Program-made: the position numbers and the translations under genes
Shown: in pieces, positions 56,793 to 64,000 of the stretch
Numbering within the stretch: position 1 is the first letter of the stretch
Layout of the letters: every line of letters starts with the position of its first letter
The notes under the pieces: model-generated
The model's database searches: none
Told to the model about the DNA's origin: nothing
The model's input: the letters and a program-made list of their open reading frames with translations, nothing else
Source of the DNA: Luteimonas sp. FCS-9
Lineage (GTDB): Bacteria; Pseudomonadota; Gammaproteobacteria; Xanthomonadales; Xanthomonadaceae
Length of the DNA: 64,000 bases
Direction of reading: 5' to 3'
Assembly: GCF_001014645.1 (NCBI RefSeq)
Contig: NZ_LASZ01000001.1
Location: forward strand, 310,001 to 374,000

Positions 56793-59700
56793 TCACTCGG
56801 CGCCCGCGATGCGCACCCGCGCGCCGGCGCGCGCAATGCGCAGCTCGTTGCCCTGCCACTGCGCCGGCCGGCCGTCGATGGTCGTCGTGCCCGGAACGCT
56901 CGGATACGGCCACTGCAGCACCAGACCGCCCGGCGGCAGCCCGGCATCGGCGTCGACGTCCAGCGACAGCACGCCATCCTCGCGGCGCAGCCGGTAGCCC
57001 AGCGTGCCCTGCGGCGTGCGCATGCCGTGCAGCCGTACGCCGATGCCGTCGAGCCACTCGGCGGGCACGCCGGCGGCCAGCACGATGCTCTCGTCGACCT
57101 CGCGCACGTAGGCGAACATGTCCAGCGCCGAGCGCACGAAATCGGAGCCGACCCAGGCATGCGGCAGGTCGCCGAGGAAGAACGGCGTGCGCGGCGTCGG
57201 CGTGACGACCTCGCCCCACTGGTTCCACGCCAGCGGCGCGCGATGGCCGAAGAACCACTCGCGGACCTCGTTGGCGCGCTCGCGCCAGCCCAGCCGCACG
57301 AACGCGGCGACGTTGCGCCATTCGTAGGGCGTGTAGTCCTTCCACGGCTTGCGGCCGTCGCGGCGGTCGGCGAACAGCGTCCAATAGCGCTCGAAGGTGT
57401 TGACCAGCAGGTCCTCGGGCAGCCGGCCCTGCTCGCCGCCGGGGGCCAGCGCGATCGTCGTCGACGTCGGGTCGAAGTCGCCGAGCTCGGCCGCGCCGGG
57501 CAGGTAGTCGATGCCGTGCAGCTGCGCCGCGGCGCGCAGAGACGCGTCGAGGTCGGCGCGGAACTCGTCGCGCGCGGCGGTCATCCGGCGCACGTCCTCG
57601 GTCTTGCCCAGCGCCTGCGCGATCTCGACCGCGTCCTTGTAGCCGCGCAGCGCCCAGAAGTTGTCCCAGTACGAGTGCATCGGCTTGGCCGAGTAGCCCT
57701 CGTGGCTGATCGAGACCGGCATCATGCCGTAGAACGCCGCGTTGACCTTGCGGTTCTCCTCGGTGCGCTCGCTGGCGCGCAGCGTCTCCATGTAGTCGAA
57801 CGCGCCGAGCACGTGCGGCCACATGCGCGCGAGGAACGCGTCGTCGTGGGTGTAGCGCCAGTATTCGGCGATGTTGAAGATCAGTTCGCCGTGGCTGTCG
57901 TTCTCGGGGACCGGGTCGCTGCCGCGGTCGTCGACGCAGCACGGCACCATGCCGTTGTCGAACTGGTACGGGGCGTACCACTCGACGTAGTCCCTGACGA
58001 CCTCCGGCCGCCCCATCCGCAGCAGGCCTTCGGAGATCATCGCGCCGTCGCGGATCCAGCTGCGCGCGTACGAGCGCGTGCCCGGCTGCAGGCGTGGCCC
58101 GATGCGCGAGATCAGCATGTGCGCCAGCGACGTGCGCAGCGTGTTGGCCAGATCGCGACCGGCCTCGGGCACCTCGATGCCGACCTCGCCGAGCTTGCCG
58201 TGCCAGGCACGCGCCATCTCGTCCTGCCAGGCCTGCGGCTGCCACTGGCCGGCCGCGAACGGCATCTCGCCGGTCATCGGGAGCACCAGGTCGAACTCGC
58301 GCGACTGGCCCGGCTCGAGCCGCAGCGCATAGACCAGCGCGCCCGAGGCCAGCCCCTGCGCGTCCTCAACCTCGGTCGTCGCCGGCAATGCGCCCGCGGC
58401 AACGTGCTCGATGTCCATGCCGCCGTCGAACGTCGTGGCGAAGGCCTGCTGCGCCGGCTCGCGCGCGAACACGCGCGGTACACCGTCGACGTCGATCCGG
58501 TCAGGCGCCACCGCCAACTTGTGTAGCGGGCTCACGCCGCCCTTGATGTTGAGGAACTGGCTCGGCGGATTGACCTGCAACGGTCGCACCGCGAGCGCGA
58601 ACTGGAAGTCGCGCGGTTGGCTGCCCGAGTTGGTCAGGCGGTAGCGCGCGACCAGTTGCGAGGCCTCCGGCGTGCCGCGCGCGAAGCCGGTCACGCGCAG
58701 CGACACCGCGTCGTGCGCCCAGTCGACGCTGGGAATCGGCAGGTAGCCGTCCTGCAGCGACTGGGTGATCCGCGCATCGGCCCAGGTCACCAGGCCGTCG
58801 CCGGCCCGGATGAAGGGTTCGATCGAGAAGCCGCCGGCCGCGACCTCGATCGCGCCGTCCTCGCCGATCAGCCCCTGCTCGGTGCCGCCGTCCAGGCCGA
58901 GGATCGTCCAGTACGGCTGCTCGCCGCTGAAACCGCGTGGGAAGTGGCCCTTCGGGCGTTCGGCGGCGACCGCCTTCAGGAAGTCGTTGGGATGGGCGGA
59001 GACCGCCACCGGCTGCAGCGCCGCCTCGGCCAGCGCGAAGCCCGTCCCCGGGCCCGCCCGCAGGTCGAGGCCGACGTAGCGCGCCTCCGATTCGGGCAGC
59101 GACAGCCAGTCGATGCCGCCGTTGCCGCCCGCGACGTCGCGCACCTGTGTCCACTGCTCGCCATCGGGCGACAGCGAGACGGTGTAGTCGGCCGCGTGGC
59201 GGCCGTCGAGCCATTGCAGGCGCAACGCGCCGAACTCGCGCACCTTGCCCAGGTCCAACACCAGCTTCTGCGGGGCGGCGCCGGCCTGCCAGGCGGTCGC
59301 GGCATCGCCGTCGACCGCATTCCCCGCGCCGTCGGGCGTGGTCGTCGAGGCGGCGTTGGCGGTCAGCGGCGAATCGTCGTCGGCCGGCAACGGCTCGAAC
59401 GTCAGCGTGTCGAAGCACACGCTGCCCTTGCCGCCGGCGTTGTTGTAGATCGTGAACTCGACCTTGCGGCTCGCGCGCAGCGTCTTGTCCGGGTCCGGGC
59501 CCCAGGCCTTGTCGATGTGGCGCTTGCGGTACTGGACCTGCGTCCACTGGGTGGGGAAATCGTACCGGGGCCGGTTGACCCACCACACGTTGTCGCCGCT
59601 GTCGTCGATGAGCTTGAACTGCAGGTCGTTGGCCGGCGACTCGCCGCGCAGCCGGAAGCCGATGCGGTAGTTGTCGGGATAGTCGAGCGGCAGGTCGCGC

Positions 59701-60050
59701 TGGATGCCGACGTGGCCGGACACGCCGTTGTAGTCGTAGTCCAGGCACAGCGCGGCGCCGTCGGCGCCGTCGACGGGGCGCAGCGTGCCGGTGACCTGGT
59801 TGGACGTGACCACGGTCCAGGCCGACGGGTCCTCGAAATCGTCGAGCACGCGGACGCCGTCATCGCTCGTCGAGACGGTGTCGCCGCCTGGCGTCGGGGC
59901 GACATCGCAGGCCGCCAGCGCGGCGGCGAGCGCGACGATGCCGGCGGTGCGCACGATGCGGACGCGGCCGTCGCCCACGGGGGCGTCGCCGGCAGGCGTC
60001 ATGTCGGGTCCGGCAGGCACGCGGTCGGCGCGGGTGTCGAGGATCTTCAT
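56793..60050 (-). CDS. Large lipoprotein glycosidase-like protein with discoidin domain and six-hairpin catalytic region
   Basis: The 1085-residue product carries a lipoprotein signal (RIVRTAGIVALAAALAAC, Cys48) after an unusually long n-region. Then come a jelly-roll sugar-binding domain (about 65-215, DDFEDPSAWTVV ... VCFDTLTFEPL), an F5/8 discoidin domain (about 225-350), a beta-sandwich (about 360-640), and an (alpha/alpha)6-barrel-like region with RSYARSWIRDGAMISEGLLR, ENDSHGELIFNIAEYW and KPMHSYWDNFWALRGY. The WIRDGAM segment recalls GH15/GH63-type barrels, but I cannot assign a CAZy family. It lies between the ABC permeases and the GH3 gene, so it likely acts on the same glucan. An in-frame ATG at 60002 is an alternative start. 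Confidence 0.82.
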   Translation of the reverse strand: MKILDTRADRVPAGPDMTPAGDAPVGDGRVRIVRTAGIVALAAALAACDVAPTPGGDTVSTSDDGVRVLDDFEDPSAWTVVTSNQVTGTLRPVDGADGAALCLDYDYNGVSGHVGIQRDLPLDYPDNYRIGFRLRGESPANDLQFKLIDDSGDNVWWVNRPRYDFPTQWTQVQYRKRHIDKAWGPDPDKTLRASRKVEFTIYNNAGGKGSVCFDTLTFEPLPADDDSPLTANAASTTTPDGAGNAVDGDAATAWQAGAAPQKLVLDLGKVREFGALRLQWLDGRHAADYTVSLSPDGEQWTQVRDVAGGNGGIDWLSLPESEARYVGLDLRAGPGTGFALAEAALQPVAVSAHPNDFLKAVAAERPKGHFPRGFSGEQPYWTILGLDGGTEQGLIGEDGAIEVAAGGFSIEPFIRAGDGLVTWADARITQSLQDGYLPIPSVDWAHDAVSLRVTGFARGTPEASQLVARYRLTNSGSQPRDFQFALAVRPLQVNPPSQFLNIKGGVSPLHKLAVAPDRIDVDGVPRVFAREPAQQAFATTFDGGMDIEHVAAGALPATTEVEDAQGLASGALVYALRLEPGQSREFDLVLPMTGEMPFAAGQWQPQAWQDEMARAWHGKLGEVGIEVPEAGRDLANTLRTSLAHMLISRIGPRLQPGTRSYARSWIRDGAMISEGLLRMGRPEVVRDYVEWYAPYQFDNGMVPCCVDDRGSDPVPENDSHGELIFNIAEYWRYTHDDAFLARMWPHVLGAFDYMETLRASERTEENRKVNAAFYGMMPVSISHEGYSAKPMHSYWDNFWALRGYKDAVEIAQALGKTEDVRRMTAARDEFRADLDASLRAAAQLHGIDYLPGAAELGDFDPTSTTIALAPGGEQGRLPEDLLVNTFERYWTLFADRRDGRKPWKDYTPYEWRNVAAFVRLGWRERANEVREWFFGHRAPLAWNQWGEVVTPTPRTPFFLGDLPHAWVGSDFVRSALDMFAYVREVDESIVLAAGVPAEWLDGIGVRLHGMRTPQGTLGYRLRREDGVLSLDVDADAGLPPGGLVLQWPYPSVPGTTTIDGRPAQWQGNELRIARAGARVRIAGAE

Positions 60051-60111
60051 GCGGTGCGGTGACTCCGTGGTTCGTGTCTGGATCGATGGCGGATCGTCAT
60101 CCGTCCGTGCA

Positions 60112-60129
60112 GGCGTTCGTTCGAACGCC
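60112..60129. promoter_or_regulatory. Dyad upstream of the lipoprotein glycosidase gene
   Basis: GGCGTTCG, TT, CGAACGCC is a perfect 8-bp inverted repeat, 62 bp before the ATG at 60050. It could be an operator or a small hairpin; no promoter elements are clear around it. Confidence 0.4.
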
Positions 60130-60145
60130 CTGTGGTGCCGTCCGT

Positions 60146-60212
60146 GTAGGAGCGCGCTCGCGCGCGATCGGATCCTGCTGGACAGCGCCATCGCGCGCGA
60201 GCGCGCTCCTAC
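60146..60212. repeat. GTAGGAGCGCGC palindromic repeat, copy G
   Basis: Arms GTAGGAGCGCGCTCGCGCGC and the matching GCGCGCGAGCGCGCTCC then TAC flank a 20-25-nt loop. The arms are nearly perfect. It separates the ABC importer genes from the glycosidase genes of the same strand. Confidence 0.85.
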
Positions 60213-60398
60213 GGGCACGCCCCATCCCTGGCGCGGCGTTCGGGCGAGCGCGCGGCAGTGCCGCGCAAGCGCTCCCACACCCCGGATTGTTCCTCTGCCA
60301 TCCATGGCGCGGCAGGGTCGGCTCCGGAGAGCCCGGCCGCGCCATCCCTGGCGCGGCGTTCGGGCGCATGCGAAGCAGTGCTTCGCAAGCATGCGCCC

Positions 60399-61244
60399 TC
60401 ACCCCTTCACGCTGCCGAGCAGCAGGCCCTGGATGTAGTAGCGCTGCAGCGCGATGAACAGCGCCAGCACCGGGATCACGGTGACGACCGCGCCGGCCAT
60501 CATCATCTCCACGTCCTGGATGTGCTCGCGCGACAGCGCGGCCAGCGCCACCGGCAGCGTGTAGTTGCTCTGGTCGGTCAACACGATCAGCGGCCACATG
60601 AAGTCGTTCCAGGCGGCCATGAACGTGAAGATCGTCAGCGTCACCAGCACCGGCTTGAGCATCGGCAGCACGATCTGGAAGAAGATCCGCAGCTCCCCTG
60701 CCCCGTCGATGCGCGCGGCCTCGAGCAGTTCGTCGGGGATCGAGCGCGCGTACTGGCGCACCAGGAAGATGCCGAACACCGTCGCCAGGCCCGGGATGAT
60801 CACCGCGCCGAAGCTGTTGACCAGGCCCATGCCCTTCATCATCAGGAACAGCGGCAGCATCGCGACCTGCGCCGGGATCACCAGCGCCGCGAGCAGCAGC
60901 TGGAACAGCCGCTCGCGCCCGGCGAAGCGAAGCTTGGCGAACGCGTAGCCTGCCATGGTGTTGATCAGCAGCGCGCCGAGCGTGATCGCGCCCGAGACCA
61001 GCAGGCTGTTGGTGAAGTAGCCGACCATGCCCGCGCGCAGGAACAACTGTTCGTAGTTCGCCGTGGTCAGCATCGAGGGCAGCAGCGGCGGCGGGAAGCT
61101 GCTGGCCTCGCCGGTGGGCATGAACGAAACCGACAGCATCCACAGCAGCGGCGCCAGCGCCACGAGCGCCAGCACCGCCAGAGCGCCGTTGACCAGCCAG
61201 CCCGACCAGCGCGACGCGCCGACCTCGCGTTGCGCCGCGCTCAT
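60399..61244 (-). CDS. Sugar ABC transporter permease, MalG/UgpE type
   Basis: The 281-residue inner-membrane subunit of a CUT1 importer has six predicted helices (first about 19-40) and the EAA loop that contacts the ATPase (ELLEAARIDGAGELRIFFQIV). Its ATG overlaps the stop of the partner permease (ATGA), which suggests fixed stoichiometry. With the binding lipoprotein and MalF-type permease it forms an importer lacking a local ATPase; the MalK/UgpC-like gene at 42648-43736 is the obvious candidate in this window. Confidence 0.93.
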   Translation of the reverse strand: MSAAQREVGASRWSGWLVNGALAVLALVALAPLLWMLSVSFMPTGEASSFPPPLLPSMLTTANYEQLFLRAGMVGYFTNSLLVSGAITLGALLINTMAGYAFAKLRFAGRERLFQLLLAALVIPAQVAMLPLFLMMKGMGLVNSFGAVIIPGLATVFGIFLVRQYARSIPDELLEAARIDGAGELRIFFQIVLPMLKPVLVTLTIFTFMAAWNDFMWPLIVLTDQSNYTLPVALAALSREHIQDVEMMMAGAVVTVIPVLALFIALQRYYIQGLLLGSVKG

Positions 61245-62119
61245 ACCATCTCCCGGCGCCGGCCGGCGCGCAGCAGCAGCGTGGTCACGCCCAGGATGAT
61301 CAGGAACAGCATGAAGGCCACGGCCGACGCACGGCCCAGGTTCCACCACATGAAGCCTTCCTCGTACATGAAGTACAGCACGCTGACCGTGCTCTGCAGC
61401 GGATCGCCGCGGGTCATCACATAGGGCTCGGCGAACAGCTGGAAGTAGCCCGAGACCGTGATGACGGCCACGACCAGCAGCACCGGGCCCAGCATCGGCA
61501 GCGTGACGTGGACGAACTGCTTCCAGCGCGAGGCGCCGTCGATGCGCGCGGCCTCGTACAGGTCCTCGGGGATCGCCGCCAGGCCGGCGACGAAGATCAC
61601 CATGTTGTAGCCGAAGTTCTTCCACACCGCGAACAGGATGATCGTCGGCATCGCCCAGGTCGGGTCGCCGAGCCAGTCGATCGGCGCGATGCCGATGTGG
61701 CCCAGCGCCCAGTTCACCAACCCGTAGCTGGTGTGGAACAGATAGCGCCAGATCACCGCGACCGCGACCAGCGTCGTGACCACCGGTGCGAACAGCGCGG
61801 TGCGGAACAGGCCCTTGAACCGCGCCACCTTGGCGTTGAGCAGCAGCGCCGCGCCCAGCGACGCGGCGATCGACAGCGGCACGCCGATGACGACGAAGTA
61901 CGCGGTGTTGCCCAGCGACTTCCAGAACAGCGGGGTCTGCAGCAGGTCGAGATAGTTGCCCAGCGCCACGAAGCGCAGGTTCGAGGTGTCCGACAGCGCG
62001 TAGAGGTCGAAGTCGGTCAGGCTCAGCAGCAGCGCCGACGCCACCGGGATGCCGAAGAACACCCCGAGCAGGATCAGCGCCGGCCCGGCGAACACCCAGC
62101 CGGCGGTACTAGCGCGCAT
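61241..62119 (-). CDS. Sugar ABC transporter permease, MalF/UgpA type
   Basis: The 292-residue partner permease has six helices and the EAA loop EDLYEAARIDGASRWKQFVHV. Two in-frame ATGs lie at 62125 and 62119; I chose 62119 because GGAGG sits 8 bp upstream of it but only 2 bp from the first. That ribosome site and the start lie inside the 3' end of the binding-protein gene (11-bp overlap) and next to the outer arm of a palindromic repeat, so the repeat forms the mRNA just ahead of translation initiation. Confidence 0.9.
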   Translation of the reverse strand: MRASTAGWVFAGPALILLGVFFGIPVASALLLSLTDFDLYALSDTSNLRFVALGNYLDLLQTPLFWKSLGNTAYFVVIGVPLSIAASLGAALLLNAKVARFKGLFRTALFAPVVTTLVAVAVIWRYLFHTSYGLVNWALGHIGIAPIDWLGDPTWAMPTIILFAVWKNFGYNMVIFVAGLAAIPEDLYEAARIDGASRWKQFVHVTLPMLGPVLLVVAVITVSGYFQLFAEPYVMTRGDPLQSTVSVLYFMYEEGFMWWNLGRASAVAFMLFLIILGVTTLLLRAGRRREMV

Positions 62120-63521
62120 GGCCATCGCCTCCCTGTAGGAGCGCGCTCGCGCGCGATGGCGCTGTCCCGGTCGAACTGCCAACACGCGACGGGACGTTCC
62201 CGGCAGCGTCATGCGCGCGCGAGCGCGCTCCTACGGAGGCATCGGCTTCGGCCTCCGCCGCCTGCTCGCGCACCCAGCGGCGCTTCTCGAGCAGCGTGTC
62301 CACGCGCGCGTCGAGCGCCCGCAGCGCCTGGTCCTGCGGCATGCCGCCGCGCACCACGCGTTCGCTGGCCAGTCGCATCTCCTGCACGATCCGCTCCCAT
62401 TCGAGGACCTTCGGCGTGGGCCGCACGCGCTCGAGCTGCTCGCGGAACGCGATCGCCTCCACGCCGTAGCGCATCTCGCCCGACGCCCAGGTGCTGCGGC
62501 GCGGCGGCAGATTGCCGATCATCTGGTAGAAGCGCGCCTGGATGTCGGGCCGCGACAGGAACTCGACCAGCTGCCAGGTCGCTTCCTTGTTCGGCGAATC
62601 GCGGAACATCACCAGCGACGTGCCGCCGGCAATCCCCACACCCGGACCCTCTGGCCCAGGCAGCGGCGCAGTCGCCCACTTGTCCTGCAGCTCGGCCGGC
62701 AACCGCGTGCGGAACTCGCGGATGTTCCAGGGGCCCGACACGTAGAACGTGAAGAAGCCGCGGCCGAACTCGTCCCAGACGTTGGAGATCTGCGTCTCCG
62801 ACATCCGCGGCGCCCAGCCCTGCTCGAACATGTTGGTGTAGAAGCCCAGCGCCCGGCGGAAGCCCGGGCTGGCGAAGTTGCCGCGGCCGTCGTCGTCGCG
62901 CAGCAACGGATCGTCCTGCTGCAGCCCGAACGACAGCAACTGCTCGAATTCGTTGAGCGGCAGCATCACCGCGTAGCGCGATGGGCCGACGTGGCGCTTG
63001 ACCGCCGCCATCGCCGTCTCCCATTCCGCCCAGGTCTCCGGGAAGCGTTCCACGCCGGCCGCCTCGAGCAGGTCGCGGCGGTAGAACACCAGCCGCGTGT
63101 CGACGTACCACGGCACGCCGAGCAGCGTGCCGTCGACGACGTTGGTGTCCCAGATGCCCGGGAAGTAGTCCGCTTGGTCGATCGTCGCCGAGGCGTCGAC
63201 CCGCGACTGCAGCGGCTCAAGCGCGCCGAGCACGGCGAACTCCGGCACCCAGGTATTGCCGAGCTGGCACAGGTCCGGCAACGCGTCGGCCGCGTAGGCG
63301 GTGAGCAGCTTCTCGTGGGCCGAGGTCCACGGGATCTGCTGGATCTGCACCCGGATGCCCGGATGCTGGTCCTCGAACTCTCGCACCAGTTCGGCGACGA
63401 CCTCGGCCTCGCGGCCCATCGCCCAGAAGCGGATCACCGTCTCGTCGGACCGCCGCGCGCAGCCGGCCAGGACCAGCACCAGCGCGCACAACAGCCAGAC
63501 ACGGCGGAGCGCGGTCGTCAT
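62109..63521 (-). CDS. Extracellular sugar-binding lipoprotein, ABC family 1, with repeat-encoded tail
   Basis: The 470-residue substrate-binding protein has a lipoprotein signal (lipobox LAGC, Cys21) and the family-1 pattern: TVIRFWAMGREAEVV, HPGIRVQIQQIPW, LGVPWYVDTRLVFYRRDLL, and aromatic sugar-stacking residues such as WAPRM and YVSGPWNI. ATG 63521 directly precedes the signal. The C-terminus is odd: residues about 430-462 (GARSRAHDAAG ... RASALLQ) are encoded by a GTAGGAGCGCGC palindrome inside the frame, and the stop at 62109 overlaps the next gene. Homologues would be expected to end near residue 425. The glucoamylase-like enzyme is encoded 43 bp upstream. Confidence 0.9.
   Translation of the reverse strand: MTTALRRVWLLCALVLVLAGCARRSDETVIRFWAMGREAEVVAELVREFEDQHPGIRVQIQQIPWTSAHEKLLTAYAADALPDLCQLGNTWVPEFAVLGALEPLQSRVDASATIDQADYFPGIWDTNVVDGTLLGVPWYVDTRLVFYRRDLLEAAGVERFPETWAEWETAMAAVKRHVGPSRYAVMLPLNEFEQLLSFGLQQDDPLLRDDDGRGNFASPGFRRALGFYTNMFEQGWAPRMSETQISNVWDEFGRGFFTFYVSGPWNIREFRTRLPAELQDKWATAPLPGPEGPGVGIAGGTSLVMFRDSPNKEATWQLVEFLSRPDIQARFYQMIGNLPPRRSTWASGEMRYGVEAIAFREQLERVRPTPKVLEWERIVQEMRLASERVVRGGMPQDQALRALDARVDTLLEKRRWVREQAAEAEADASVGARSRAHDAAGNVPSRVGSSTGTAPSRASALLQGGDGHAR
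62135..62234. repeat. GTAGGAGCGCGC palindromic repeat, copy H, inside a coding sequence
   Basis: Outer arms GTAGGAGCGCGCTCGCGCGC (62135) and the complement ending CTCCTAC (62234) flank a 45-60-nt centre with a further small dyad. The full repeat lies within the frame of the sugar-binding protein and forms its C-terminal tail and the leader of the permease gene. Confidence 0.85.
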
Positions 63522-63564
63522 GCGCGACCCGACCGTGCACGCCACGCGCGACGCGCGCCGCGAC

Positions 63565-64000
63565 TCACTCGACCGGCACCGGGTCGGACGCACGCGCGGG
63601 CGCGGGCGCCGGCGCCGGCGCATCGCGCGGCGGCGTCTGGTTGGCAGCGCGCGACTCGGCGATGCCGACCGCGCGCGCGGTCGCCGCGTCGGCGTCCGGC
63701 GGGCCCGAATCCTTCGGCTCGTCCTCGCCGGCGAGCCAGCCGCCGGTGAACCCCGCCCGCTCCAGACCGGCGCGGATGTAGGGGTTCTTCTTCATGACGT
63801 TCCAGACGAAGTCGTTGCGGTAGTTGGCGATCATCGCCAGGATCGGGCCCTGGTCGATCGCGATGTAGTCGCTGGCCACCCAGCCCTTGCCCGGCACGAT
63901 GCGGCCGGTCTTCAGCGGCACGTCCTCGTAGGTGAAGCTCGGGTTGAACGCGTCGAGGAAGCCGTAGCTCGAGTACAGGTAGTCGCCGTAGCGACGGTGC
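63565..64000 (-). CDS. Glucoamylase-like domain enzyme (PF10091 type; possibly GH144), C-terminal part
   Basis: The gene enters from the right edge; 145 residues are seen. YSSYGFLDAFNPS, KGWVASDYIAIDQGPILAMIANYR and NPYIRAGLERAGF are typical of the end of the glycoamylase-like fold that includes GH144 endo-beta-1,2-glucanases. After the fold come about 50 residues rich in Ala, Pro and Asp, ending PVPVE, an unusual disordered tail. It is upstream of and in line with the binding protein and permeases (43-bp gap), so the locus probably serves a beta-glucan, with beta-1,2-glucan the best guess. Its N-terminus and any signal peptide lie outside. Confidence 0.82.
   Translation of the reverse strand, partial: HRRYGDYLYSSYGFLDAFNPSFTYEDVPLKTGRIVPGKGWVASDYIAIDQGPILAMIANYRNDFVWNVMKKNPYIRAGLERAGFTGGWLAGEDEPKDSGPPDADAATARAVGIAESRAANQTPPRDAPAPAPAPARASDPVPVE

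Larger units (their letters stand above)
60051..60398. other. Gene-free repeat block between ABC permease and lipoprotein gene
   Basis: 348 bp without a gene. In minus-strand order it holds two 25-bp direct repeats (CCATCCCTGGCGCGGCGTTC and following, at 60223-60247 and 60343-60367), each followed by a small palindrome (GCGCGGCAGTGCCGCGC; GCGAAGCAGTGCTTCGC), then the GTAGGAGCGCGC repeat copy G, and a dyad at 60112-60129 next to the lipoprotein gene. Confidence 0.75.

Noticed and set aside
60051-60398. CRISPR array in the repeat block
   Set aside because: Only two direct repeats, 120 bp apart, with unlike spacers containing palindromes; no leader and no cas genes.
60399-61625. Longer MalG-type permease beginning 127 codons upstream
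   Set aside because: The extra part is antisense-like text within the MalF-type gene; ATG 61244 overlaps the partner stop and begins the normal N-terminus.

Overview
The window looks like chromosomal DNA of a high-GC gammaproteobacterium of the Xanthomonadaceae/Lysobacteraceae (Lysobacter, Luteimonas or a close relative). The evidence is: the gene order sucA-sucB-lpdA; a complete Entner-Doudoroff operon zwf-glk-pgl-edd-eda; the run smc-zipA-ligA-epmA; a TonB receptor of the Xanthomonas/Caulobacter type; GyrA with Gln at position 83; and many palindromic intergenic repeats with arms that begin GTAGGAGCGCGC, a kind common in this family. I see no rRNA, tRNA, CRISPR array, phage or complete insertion sequence.

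Layout. 1-3000: end of sucA, then sucB and lpdA (2-oxoglutarate dehydrogenase complex). 3133-3726: a LOG-type nucleotide phosphoribohydrolase. 3935-11086 (minus): a mannoside locus read as TonB receptor, secreted EEP-fold hydrolase, GH92 alpha-mannosidase, with LacI-type dyads at its promoter. 11432-14657: an AcuI-like reductase, an Hsp20/CbpA chaperone pair behind a sigma-32-like promoter, and a Prx5 peroxiredoxin. 14758-24385 (minus): one apparent transcription unit holding a periplasmic adaptor, an ABC ATPase, a large ABC permease, an NtrC-type response regulator, a histidine kinase without a periplasmic sensor domain, and PBP1C (pbpC). A very good sigma-54 promoter and an upstream dyad precede it. 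24639-29567: an alpha-2-macroglobulin lipoprotein, the usual genomic partner of pbpC, here separated from it by the exporter and two-component genes. 29675-32392: gyrA with promoter and terminator. 32745-33803: mtnA. 33804-34525: a gene-free stretch holding a roughly 490-bp element with long inverted ends. 34526-43736: epmA, ligA, zipA, smc and an orphan MalK/UgpC-type ATPase. 44002-49830: the Entner-Doudoroff operon. 50086-51315: an outer-membrane porin. 51370-53979: an unrecognised 869-residue protein without cysteine. 54369-64000 (minus): a beta-glucan-type utilisation locus with a partial glucoamylase-like enzyme, a sugar-binding lipoprotein, two ABC permeases, a large discoidin-type lipoprotein glycosidase and a GH3 beta-glucosidase.

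How the genes work together. The right half reads as one carbohydrate programme. Extracytoplasmic enzymes release glucose or gluco-oligosaccharides, an ABC importer takes them up (its ATPase is probably the distant MalK/UgpC-like gene), and glucokinase plus the Entner-Doudoroff enzymes convert glucose to pyruvate. The ATPase and zwf diverge from one intergenic region that carries a LacI-family operator, so import and catabolism are likely co-regulated. The most unusual system is the sigma-54 exporter, two-component and PBP1C unit, which looks like a self-contained envelope-stress or peptide-export module wired to peptidoglycan synthesis. The most puzzling single gene is the 869-residue protein. 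Repeats have also marked coding sequence: one palindrome encodes most of the C-terminal tail of the sugar-binding protein.
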